Of a stretch of 64,000 nucleotides of DNA, positions 1-7,568 are shown in pieces. Source of the stretch: Ohtaekwangia sp036786105. Its GTDB lineage: Bacteria > Bacteroidota > Bacteroidia > Cytophagales > Cyclobacteriaceae. Made by a program: the position numbers and the translations under genes. The DNA lies in contig NZ_DAIQRQ010000025.1 in assembly GCF_036786105.1 (NCBI RefSeq), positions 1 through 64,000 on the forward strand, in the 5' to 3' direction. The notes beneath the pieces are model-generated. The model saw only the letters and a list, made by a program, of their open reading frames with translations. It did not search any database and was not told the DNA's origin. The stretch's first letter is position 1. The number at the start of each line of letters is the position of its first letter.

Positions 1-24
1 TAACGATTAACGTGTAACGGATAA

Positions 25-1455
25 CTACAGCACAGAGCGTATCAACGCCACCATTCCCTCCGGGCTAACGCCAATCCAGAATAACGACAGCGCGAGTATA
101 GCCATGGTAACACTGCTCACAATATATACCAGCGGACGAAGTTCTTGTACAGGGCGTGACTCCTGTTGCTGATCGAACATGACAGCAACCAATCGTATAT
201 AGTAATACAAACCGATAACGCTGTTTATCACCAACGCCACTACGAGTAGCCAGCGGTGTGTATGTATACCGGCGGCGATCACATAAAATTTACCGACAAA
301 GCCTGCGGTGAGTGGTATACCAGCCAATGAAAGTAATGCTGCACTGAATACAATGGCGGTGAGCGGGCGTCTCCAGAGTAAGCCGCGGTAATCTTCGAGT
401 CGTTCGGCATCACGTTCTTTGTCCGACAAGGTTGCCAATATACCGAAAGCTCCCAGCGTAGTGATAAAATACGCTACGAGGTAAAAGATCATCGCTTCTA
501 TACCGAGCTTTTCTCCGGCCAGAAATGCTACCAGTAAATATCCCAGGTGTGCGATAGACGAATAGGCCAGCAGGCGTTTGATATTGGTTTGTCGTAAAGC
601 CAGCACATTGCCGATGAACATGGAAGATATAGCGAGTATGGTAAAGATCAGGGTGAAAGAGCTATACTGATAGCCGTTGAGTGCATTGAAGAAGCGCACC
701 AGCAACGCTACCATCCCTCCTTTTGATACGGTAGCTATAAAAGCCGTTACAGGGGCGGGCGAACCTTCGTATACATCGGGCGTCCACATGTGGAAGGGTA
801 CTACACCGAGTTTGAAGCCGATCCCTACGATCATCATGCAAAAACCCACTACAACCATCAGCGGCATTTCATGTGCCTGTGTGAGCCACGCCGCTATACC
901 GGAAAATTCCATCGATCCTGTGGTGGCATATACCAGCGCCATACCGAACAACAAAAATGCTGATGAGAATGCTGCCAGGATGAGATATTTTATACCGGCT
1001 TCGTCAGAACGTTCTCTTTTGCGCAGGTAAGCGATCAATGCATACAACGATACGCTGAGAATTTCGAGCCCGAGAAAGAGTGATACAAAGTGATTGCTGA
1101 TTACCAGTATAGCAGAGCCCATGGCGGCCAGAATAATCAATATATAGTATTCTTCCTTTCGCTCTTCGCGTTGCTCAAAGTAAGCATACGATATCAATAC
1201 CACTACGAGTGTTGTGAGCAATATAAGGCCAATATTAAATATACCGAAGCCATCGATGATAAGCAGCGGCTCCACAGACTGCAGGTGATGCCGGCTATAC
1301 GTGGTGAGGAAGAAGAAATCGACCAGGAGTGAAAGCACGGTGATCACAAAAATTACTTTGTGATTTCGCTTTACCGAGATCGAAAAGAAAATGAGGATGG
1401 CGGCACTGGACAGTATCCACAGGGGAATGAGGCTTAGCAAATCACTTTTGTTCAT
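25..1455 (-). CDS. nuoN: NADH-quinone oxidoreductase subunit N
   Basis: This 476-residue polytopic membrane protein is one of the three antiporter-like proton-pumping subunits of complex I. It is hydrophobic throughout, with about 14 predicted helices. It carries the family signature around residue 222 (PFHMWTPDVYEGSP) and the lysine-bearing helix that follows. The length matches NuoN of other bacteria. It is the last gene of the minus-strand nuo operon, and its ATG lies 14 bases inside the end of nuoM, which suggests translational coupling. The stop codon is TAG at 25-27. A copy of the TTAACGATTAAC-type intergenic repeat follows directly. Confidence 0.96.
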   Translation of the reverse strand: MNKSDLLSLIPLWILSSAAILIFFSISVKRNHKVIFVITVLSLLVDFFFLTTYSRHHLQSVEPLLIIDGFGIFNIGLILLTTLVVVLISYAYFEQREERKEEYYILIILAAMGSAILVISNHFVSLFLGLEILSVSLYALIAYLRKRERSDEAGIKYLILAAFSSAFLLFGMALVYATTGSMEFSGIAAWLTQAHEMPLMVVVGFCMMIVGIGFKLGVVPFHMWTPDVYEGSPAPVTAFIATVSKGGMVALLVRFFNALNGYQYSSFTLIFTILAISSMFIGNVLALRQTNIKRLLAYSSIAHLGYLLVAFLAGEKLGIEAMIFYLVAYFITTLGAFGILATLSDKERDAERLEDYRGLLWRRPLTAIVFSAALLSLAGIPLTAGFVGKFYVIAAGIHTHRWLLVVALVINSVIGLYYYIRLVAVMFDQQQESRPVQELRPLVYIVSSVTMAILALSLFWIGVSPEGMVALIRSVL

Positions 1456-2995
1456 GGCGGCTGGATTGAGTCGTTAATGCAGTTTCAAATACAGTGTGCT
1501 TATCAACAGCGCGGTGTAGCGCAGCATGATTGCCGGCATGCAGGTTGTTGGCAACGGTCGGTCGCGCCGTATCAATTACCGGCTGAGGAAAAAGCCCGAG
1601 CCAGAGTATAACAATACATAATGGCACCAGTATAAATTTCTCGCGAAGCGAAAGATCATGCAATGCATGGCCGCTCGCTTTTCCAAGAAATACTTTTTGC
1701 ATAATGCGCAGTGAGTATGCTGTAGCAATCACCAACCCCGCTGTAGCAATAATGGTAAGGGTGTGGTTTGCCTGCCAGCTACCGATCAGTGTGAGAAACT
1801 CCGCTATAAAATTTCCGAGTCCCGGAAGTCCGAGCGAAGCCATGGCAAATATCATGGCGATAACGCCCATGAAGGGAGCGCGTTTCCATAAGCCTCCCAT
1901 CTGTTCAAGATCGCGGGTATGGATACGTTCGTATAGCGCACCTGCGAGTATAAACAATGCACCGGTGCTGATGCCGTGCGTGATCATCTGCATGACTACA
2001 CCCTGCATGGCTAGCTCCCGAAAGGCAAATACACCGAGGATGACAAAGCCCATGTGACTGACGCTGGTATAGGCGATGAGTCGCTTGAGATCGGTTTGTC
2101 CGTAGGCCTGCAACGCACCATATACTATACCGATTACACCAGCCAACATGGCCCAGGGTGCTATAGCGGCTGAGGCAGCAGGGAACAATGGCACTACAAA
2201 GCGAATCAATCCATACGCACCCGTTTTCAAGAGTAGGCCTGCCAGCAACAAACTTCCGGCTGTAGGTGCTTCCGTATGTGCATCAGGGAGCCAGGTATGC
2301 AGTGGCACTACGGGTAATTTCACTGCGAAGGCGGCAAGAAATCCCAGCATCAGCCAACGCGAAGTCTCTGGCGACATGGTTGTTCCCAACAACGTAAAGT
2401 AATCGAAACTATAGGTATTGGTCTGATCGCCATGAATGAAATATAGCGCCAGAATGGCAAGCAGCATCAACAAGCCGCTGGCTTGCGTAAAGATGAAAAA
2501 TTTATAGGCAGCATATTGCCGGTTTTCATGGCCCCATATACCAATGAGAAAATACATGGGTATCAGCATCACTTCCCAGAAGAAATAAAACAGAAAGAGA
2601 TCCATGGTAAGAAATACTCCGGTTATACCGGCCAGTACCCACAGGAGATTGAAATGAAAAAATCCGATACGGTATTGTATCTCATTCCAGGAGATCAACA
2701 CAGCCAGCATACCGAGAAAGAACGTGAGCACCAGCATCAGCAGACTGAGTCCATCCAGTGCCAGGTGAAAATTTATACCGAAGCTCGGTATCCAGGGTAT
2801 ATATACATCACGCAGCCATGAATTTGTGAGTGTCATGGAGAGGCCTTCCTGTATCCATATCGTGAGAATGATCGCGAAGTCGGCTGTAACAGCAAGCAAG
2901 GAAAGCCAGCGGCATGCAGCAGCATTCCAGCGCGCTGCAATTCCGGCTGCGATTCCTCCCACCATGAGTATTACGATCAGCAATATCAGCATCAT
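1442..2995 (-). CDS. nuoM: NADH-quinone oxidoreductase subunit M
   Basis: This 517-residue membrane subunit of complex I is antiporter-like and takes part in proton pumping. The helix with the key glutamate is visible (FFWEVMLIPMY, near residue 140). So is the conserved broken helix PLHTWLPDAHTEAP near residue 230, followed by a lysine-containing segment (LLLKTGAYG). The N-terminus is a single strong hydrophobic helix. It starts 12 bases after nuoL ends and overlaps nuoN by 14 bases, so all three antiporter-type subunits are co-transcribed. Its length is normal for the family. Confidence 0.96.
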   Translation of the reverse strand: MMLILLIVILMVGGIAAGIAARWNAAACRWLSLLAVTADFAIILTIWIQEGLSMTLTNSWLRDVYIPWIPSFGINFHLALDGLSLLMLVLTFFLGMLAVLISWNEIQYRIGFFHFNLLWVLAGITGVFLTMDLFLFYFFWEVMLIPMYFLIGIWGHENRQYAAYKFFIFTQASGLLMLLAILALYFIHGDQTNTYSFDYFTLLGTTMSPETSRWLMLGFLAAFAVKLPVVPLHTWLPDAHTEAPTAGSLLLAGLLLKTGAYGLIRFVVPLFPAASAAIAPWAMLAGVIGIVYGALQAYGQTDLKRLIAYTSVSHMGFVILGVFAFRELAMQGVVMQMITHGISTGALFILAGALYERIHTRDLEQMGGLWKRAPFMGVIAMIFAMASLGLPGLGNFIAEFLTLIGSWQANHTLTIIATAGLVIATAYSLRIMQKVFLGKASGHALHDLSLREKFILVPLCIVILWLGLFPQPVIDTARPTVANNLHAGNHAALHRAVDKHTVFETALTTQSSRHEQK

Positions 2996-3007
2996 AACAT
3001 TCGTGTT

Positions 3008-4894
3008 TTAAGGTTGAATGAACAGACTGATGGTAATGATCAGGATGGCGCCTGCTACAATACTCATAATATACCAGCGGAGTATTCCGTTCTGCGTTCG
3101 CACGAATGTGCTGTTAAAATATTCGGTAATGCGAACGATCAGGGTATAGAACTTGTCTATCACATCATGCTTATTCCACTGCGACAGGTATACGAAAGGG
3201 CGCACGAATACAATATCATACAGAGCATCTATATCCCAGCCGCGCAGCCAGAACTGATGCACACCAAGCGTGGCGCTCTTCAGTTCATCGGCAAGCTTCG
3301 GTTGCTTTATGTAAAATATATAGGCTACATATACGCCTCCCAGCGACAATGCCATCGCAATCAACTGTAAAGTCCATTCCGTGCTTTCCACACCTTCACG
3401 CAACGGTGCAGCAGGCAACAACGGACTGAGTATATCCGAGAAAATCGTAACGTGCCCTAATGTATGAGGCAGTTCGATGAAGCCTCCTGTCAACGATAGC
3501 ACGGCAAGGATCATGAGCGGAACCGTCATACGCTTCGCCGGTCGATGACTTATGTGTGTTTTTGCCTCACCGAAAAAAGTGATGAACACCATGCGAAATG
3601 TATAGACTGCGGTGATGAATGCACCTGTTAACGCAGCGAGGAAGAACCAGAGATTGCCTTTCTCACCGGCCCAGGCAAGCCAGAGTATCTGATCTTTACT
3701 ATAGAATCCTGCGGTAATAAAAGGCAGCGCAGCCAGCGAAGCCGCACCGATCAGAAATGTATAGTATATCACGGGCATCTTGTTGCGTAAGCCGCCCATG
3801 CGGAACATATCGTGTTCATGATGAAGCGCCATAATTACCGCGCCTGCTGCGAGGAATAAAAGCGCTTTGAAGAACGCATGAATCATAAAGTGAAATACAG
3901 CGGCTGACCACGCTCCCACGCCCAGCGCCAGAAACATATAGCCAATCTGGCTAATGGTAGAATAGGCAAGCACGCGCTTGAGATCGTATTGTGTTAATGC
4001 GCTACACCCCGCCAGTAACAACGTAACAGCACCAATGATGCCCACCCAAAGCTGGGCCAATGGCGCCAGTTCATATATACCATGCATGCGTGTTATCAGG
4101 TATACTCCGGCTGTTACCATGGTAGCAGCATGGATCAATGCACTAACCGGTGAAGGGCCAGCCATCGCATCGGGAAGCCAGGTTTGCAACGGAAGTTGTG
4201 CCGATTTACCAACAGCACCTCCCAGTAACAGAAAGCCAACAAGCACAGCGGTGGAAGCACCTACCGTCCACACCTGCGGTGCCTGCAAAAGTATATCCTG
4301 TATATTCAATGTATGAAAGACACTGAACAGTATAAATAACCCGATGGCCATGGCAGTATCGCCTACCCGCGTCATGATAAAGGCTTTGCGTGCGGCATAG
4401 CCGTTCTTCTCTTCGCTATACCAGAAGCCAATGAGCAGATAACTGCAAAGCCCTACTCCTTCCCAGCCAAGATATAGCAGCACGAGGTTATCGGCCAGCA
4501 CGAGTATGAGCATGGAGCAGACGAATAAATTCAGGTACGCGAAGAAGCGTGTAAATCCTTCATCCGTCTCCATAAATTCTGTAGAGTATATGTGAATGAG
4601 AAATCCAACGAAGGTGATTACAAAAATGAACACCAGCGATAATGAATCGAGATAAAATGAAATTGCTGTGGACAGGCCTTCTACCTGGAACCAGTTCCAT
4701 GCTGTAAATCTATAGAACGCCTGGCCGGAAGAAAGAAATTCATAGCCGGTAAGCAACGTGATTACGGCGGAAAGTCCTACACTGCCTGCCCCGATCCGCG
4801 CGGCAACACGATGGGATATCCGCGACCCGGTAATGATGAGAATCAATGCCCCGAGAAATGGCAAGGCGGGAATTAGCCAAAGTATATTGAGCAT
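3008..4894 (-). CDS. nuoL: NADH-quinone oxidoreductase subunit L
   Basis: This 628-residue subunit is the distal antiporter-like pump of complex I. The N-terminal half has the expected LYLGWEGVGLCSYLLIGFWY segment with its glutamate. The PLQTWLPDAMAGPSPVSALIHAATMV block near residue 240 is the most diagnostic part of the family. The extra 100 or so C-terminal residues, ending in a final hydrophobic helix, correspond to the lateral helix that clamps NuoM and NuoN. It is separated from nuoK by 54 bases and from nuoM by 12 bases, consistent with one transcript. Confidence 0.96.
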   Translation of the reverse strand: MLNILWLIPALPFLGALILIITGSRISHRVAARIGAGSVGLSAVITLLTGYEFLSSGQAFYRFTAWNWFQVEGLSTAISFYLDSLSLVFIFVITFVGFLIHIYSTEFMETDEGFTRFFAYLNLFVCSMLILVLADNLVLLYLGWEGVGLCSYLLIGFWYSEEKNGYAARKAFIMTRVGDTAMAIGLFILFSVFHTLNIQDILLQAPQVWTVGASTAVLVGFLLLGGAVGKSAQLPLQTWLPDAMAGPSPVSALIHAATMVTAGVYLITRMHGIYELAPLAQLWVGIIGAVTLLLAGCSALTQYDLKRVLAYSTISQIGYMFLALGVGAWSAAVFHFMIHAFFKALLFLAAGAVIMALHHEHDMFRMGGLRNKMPVIYYTFLIGAASLAALPFITAGFYSKDQILWLAWAGEKGNLWFFLAALTGAFITAVYTFRMVFITFFGEAKTHISHRPAKRMTVPLMILAVLSLTGGFIELPHTLGHVTIFSDILSPLLPAAPLREGVESTEWTLQLIAMALSLGGVYVAYIFYIKQPKLADELKSATLGVHQFWLRGWDIDALYDIVFVRPFVYLSQWNKHDVIDKFYTLIVRITEYFNSTFVRTQNGILRWYIMSIVAGAILIITISLFIQP

Positions 4895-4948
4895 ACACGA
4901 TGATTTAGATCGAACTACTGCGTGCCATATATATTAAGTCACTCCTTA

Positions 4949-5257
4949 CTATCCGTGCATCTTGTCGGCAGCATCACTGTCGAGTGTCTTCAACTGATGA
5001 TAGATCTGAAGTATCAGCGCCAGGCCCACTGAAACTTCAGCGGCAGCCATCGTTAGTATAAAGATGAACATCACTTGTCCATCGGCTTGTACCCAGCGCG
5101 AACCTGCTACGATAAAAGCAAGACCTGCGGCATTCAGCATGATCTCCACTGAGATCAGCATAAAAATGATGTTGCGCCTGACCAACACACTGATCAGACC
5201 GAGCATGAACAACACACCCGCAAGCAACAATCCGGATTCTATTGGTAATGCATTCAT
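4949..5257 (-). CDS. nuoK: NADH-quinone oxidoreductase subunit K
   Basis: This small membrane subunit of complex I has 102 residues and three transmembrane helices. The two functionally important intramembrane glutamates appear in their usual contexts: LISVEIMLNAAGL in helix 2 and TMAAAEVSVGLAL in helix 3. Family knowledge places these in the proton path between the quinone site and the antiporter subunits. Its start overlaps the end of nuoJ by 4 bases, so the two are probably translationally coupled. Confidence 0.95.
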   Translation of the reverse strand: MNALPIESGLLLAGVLFMLGLISVLVRRNIIFMLISVEIMLNAAGLAFIVAGSRWVQADGQVMFIFILTMAAAEVSVGLALILQIYHQLKTLDSDAADKMHG

Positions 5258-5775
5258 TCTTCTACTTTTTCAAGAAAACGATGTACTACTTTTCTTCTTT
5301 GTCTTCCGAGGTGATAGGCACCTACTATACCGGCCATCAGCAACAACCCGCTAAGCTCCACACCTATAATATAGGGGCCATACAACGAAATGCCCACAGC
5401 CTTGGCGTCTACTGCCTGGTTTGCAATCGGCACCGTACCGGAAGATATCAGTACATATACCAGCTCTCCCAGTAACACGACCGAAAGTATACCGGGGCCA
5501 ATCCATATATTTTTAGAAAACCATTTTTTCTCCTGCTCCACTGACTCTTCTTTAAGATTCAGCATCATGATTACAAAAATGATCAACACCACAATAGCAC
5601 CGGCATAAATGATAACTTCCAACGCTGCTACGAATGGAGCGCCCAGCATAAAGAAAATTACCGCCACGGCCAGAAACGATACCACCAGGTATAGCAGTGC
5701 ATGAATCATATTATACCGCGTAATCACCATGATGGTGGCGAGTATAGCGATGGCTGATGTAATGTAGAAGGTCAT
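5254..5775 (-). CDS. nuoJ: NADH-quinone oxidoreductase subunit J
   Basis: This 173-residue membrane protein has about five helices. It matches NuoJ in length and in the conserved N-terminal segment (MIHALLYLVVSFLAVAVIFFML, interrupted here by small residues). The glycine/valine-rich third helix (VIIYAGAIVVLIIFVIMMLNL) contains the pi-bulge region known to change conformation in complex I. The gene ends inside the start of nuoK (4 bases). The 250-base gap upstream, toward nuoI, is the second largest inside the operon and is filled with degenerate AGCTGCTAG-like repeats. Confidence 0.94.
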   Translation of the reverse strand: MTFYITSAIAILATIMVITRYNMIHALLYLVVSFLAVAVIFFMLGAPFVAALEVIIYAGAIVVLIIFVIMMLNLKEESVEQEKKWFSKNIWIGPGILSVVLLGELVYVLISSGTVPIANQAVDAKAVGISLYGPYIIGVELSGLLLMAGIVGAYHLGRQRRKVVHRFLEKVEE

Positions 5776-6025
5776 GGGATGTTCTGTTGGTTGCGTTAAC
5801 TGCTTTAAAATGTGATTGTCTTTTAGGAGCTGCTGGCTTCTGGCTGCCAGCTGCTAGAGGTGTGGGAGTGAGGAAAGCCGCCAGCCACAGGCTACTCGCT
5901 TCTGGAGGGTGAGTGAGGTGAAGTGCATACGAGCTTTTTAAACTTTAAACCAAATCCTTATATCAAAAATCAATCGTATCCTCAGCACCAACTACTAGCA
6001 GCTAGCAGCATGAAGCCAGCAGCTT
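5776..6025. repeat. nuoI-nuoJ gap with AGCTGCTAGC-type degenerate repeat
   Basis: There is no gene here. Two blocks (about 5827-5915 and 5986-6028) are built of related words such as gctgctggcttctggctgcc and actagcagctagcagcatg. The second block runs into the end of nuoI. The same word family recurs at 11704-11733, 14906-15184, 31142-31226 and 57385-57420, always next to or between genes. Confidence 0.55.
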
Positions 6026-6541
6026 CTACGGAAGTATACTCTTCACGTCCACCGGCTCCAGTTCATTCTCGGCTTCACCTTTGTCTTTGCCTCCTATAGC
6101 CATACCGGCTACTTTGTAGTAATTATAGCCGGGATATTTACCCTGACTATTGATGAGTAGATCATTTTTTTCATAGACAAGGTTCTGGCGATTGTACTCT
6201 CCCATCTCGAAATCAGGGATGAGTTGTATCGCATACGTGGGGCATGCTTCTTCGCAGAAGCCACAGAAAATGCAGCGGGAGAAGTTGATGCGGAAAAACT
6301 CCGGATAACGTCTGCCGTTTTCATCTTCGGTTGCCTGCAAGGAGATGCAATCTACGGGGCACGCGGCTGCACAGAGGTAACATCCTACGCAACGTTCACC
6401 CATATCGGGATCACGCGTTAGTACGATGCGACCGCGCCACCGTGCCGGTAATTTTGCTTTCTCTTCAGGGTATTGAATGGTGGCACGTTTGTGAAACATG
6501 TGCAAAAACGTGAGCCACATGGTACGGATGATGCTGAACAT
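6026..6541 (-). CDS. nuoI: NADH-quinone oxidoreductase subunit I (2x[4Fe-4S])
   Basis: This 171-residue peripheral subunit carries the two tetranuclear clusters (N6a and N6b) that pass electrons toward NuoB. Both eight-cysteine ferredoxin motifs are intact: CVGCYLCAAACPVDC near residue 52 and CIFCGFCEEACP near residue 91. The C-terminal tail is acidic and contains GKDKGEAENELEP. The ATG lies 31 bases downstream of nuoH. The last few codons overlap the start of a degenerate intergenic repeat block. Confidence 0.95.
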   Translation of the reverse strand: MFSIIRTMWLTFLHMFHKRATIQYPEEKAKLPARWRGRIVLTRDPDMGERCVGCYLCAAACPVDCISLQATEDENGRRYPEFFRINFSRCIFCGFCEEACPTYAIQLIPDFEMGEYNRQNLVYEKNDLLINSQGKYPGYNYYKVAGMAIGGKDKGEAENELEPVDVKSILP

Positions 6542-6572
6542 ATATAGCCTGCTGAATTTTTTATACTATATA

Positions 6573-7520
6573 CTATTGCTCGTTCCAGAGAATGATACCG
6601 GCTGTTATCATCAGGTTAAGTAATGACAGCGGTAACAGTATCTTCCAGCCAAATTCCATGAGCTGATCGTAGCGCGGGCGCGGCAGCGAGGCACGCAGCA
6701 AAATAAAGAGCGCTATAAAAGCAAACATCTTTACTACAAACCACACAATGGGAGGAAGAAATGCCGGCCCGAGCCAGCCACCGAAGAACAGACAGGTTAC
6801 CATGCAGGAGATGAGCATGATACCGATATACTCGCCCACGAAGAACATTCCGAACTTCATTCCGGAATATTCGGAGTGAAAGCCGGCAATCAATTCACTT
6901 TCTGCCTCCGGTATATCAAAGGGCAGTCGATGTGTTTCGGCTATACCGGCAATTAAAAAAATCACGAACCCGAGAAACTGCGGTATAACAAACCACATCC
7001 CTTTCTGTGCATTGACGATATCCTGTAAACTGAATGAGCCGGTCATCAACACCACGCCCATCAGCGACAATCCCATGAACACTTCGTAGGAGATCATCTG
7101 TGCGGCGCCACGCATGGCACCGAGCAATGAATATTTATTATTCGATGCCCATCCGCCCAAAATTATACTATACGCGCCCATCGATGACATGGCGAGGAAA
7201 AACAGTAAACCTATATTCAGGTCAGCCACAATAATGCCGGGTGAAAAGGGTACGATCACAAAGCTCATCAGTACACTGATCACAACTATAGCGGGCGCGA
7301 GTATAAATACTTTTTTATCGGAGAATGGTGGCACCCAGTCTTCCTTGAAGAAAAGTTTCAAGGTATCCGCCAGCACCACGAGTACTCCCAACGGGCCTGC
7401 GCGGTTCGGGCCATAACGGTCTTGCCATACGGCCAGCAGCCTGCGTTCCAGCCAGATCAAGCCGGGCGCTACAAGCAGTAACCCTCCCAGCACAGCAACA
7501 ACAATTAATAATGGCGACAT
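6573..7520 (-). CDS. nuoH: NADH-quinone oxidoreductase subunit H
   Basis: This 315-residue membrane subunit forms the quinone-binding chamber with NuoB and NuoD. The diagnostic acidic loop DIPEAESELIAGFHSEYSG (around residue 205) is present, and so is the early RYGPNRAGPLG loop that contacts the hydrophilic arm. About eight hydrophobic helices span the rest. It is slightly shorter than the E. coli protein, which is common in this family. The next gene upstream, nuoG, ends only 20 bases before it. Confidence 0.95.
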   Translation of the reverse strand: MSPLLIVVAVLGGLLLVAPGLIWLERRLLAVWQDRYGPNRAGPLGVLVVLADTLKLFFKEDWVPPFSDKKVFILAPAIVVISVLMSFVIVPFSPGIIVADLNIGLLFFLAMSSMGAYSIILGGWASNNKYSLLGAMRGAAQMISYEVFMGLSLMGVVLMTGSFSLQDIVNAQKGMWFVIPQFLGFVIFLIAGIAETHRLPFDIPEAESELIAGFHSEYSGMKFGMFFVGEYIGIMLISCMVTCLFFGGWLGPAFLPPIVWFVVKMFAFIALFILLRASLPRPRYDQLMEFGWKILLPLSLLNLMITAGIILWNEQ

Positions 7521-7568
7521 TACTTTACGTGTTTAAGTGTTTATGTTTTTATGTGTCTGGGTTGGGGA
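7512..7568. repeat. GTGTTGATGTGTTGG-type degenerate repeat (weak copy)
   Basis: The junction of nuoG and nuoH reads acgtgtttaagtgtttatgt followed by more TGTTT/TGTCT words. It resembles the clearer copies at 10278, 12258 and 20171. It overlaps the last codons of nuoG and the start of nuoH. Confidence 0.35.
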
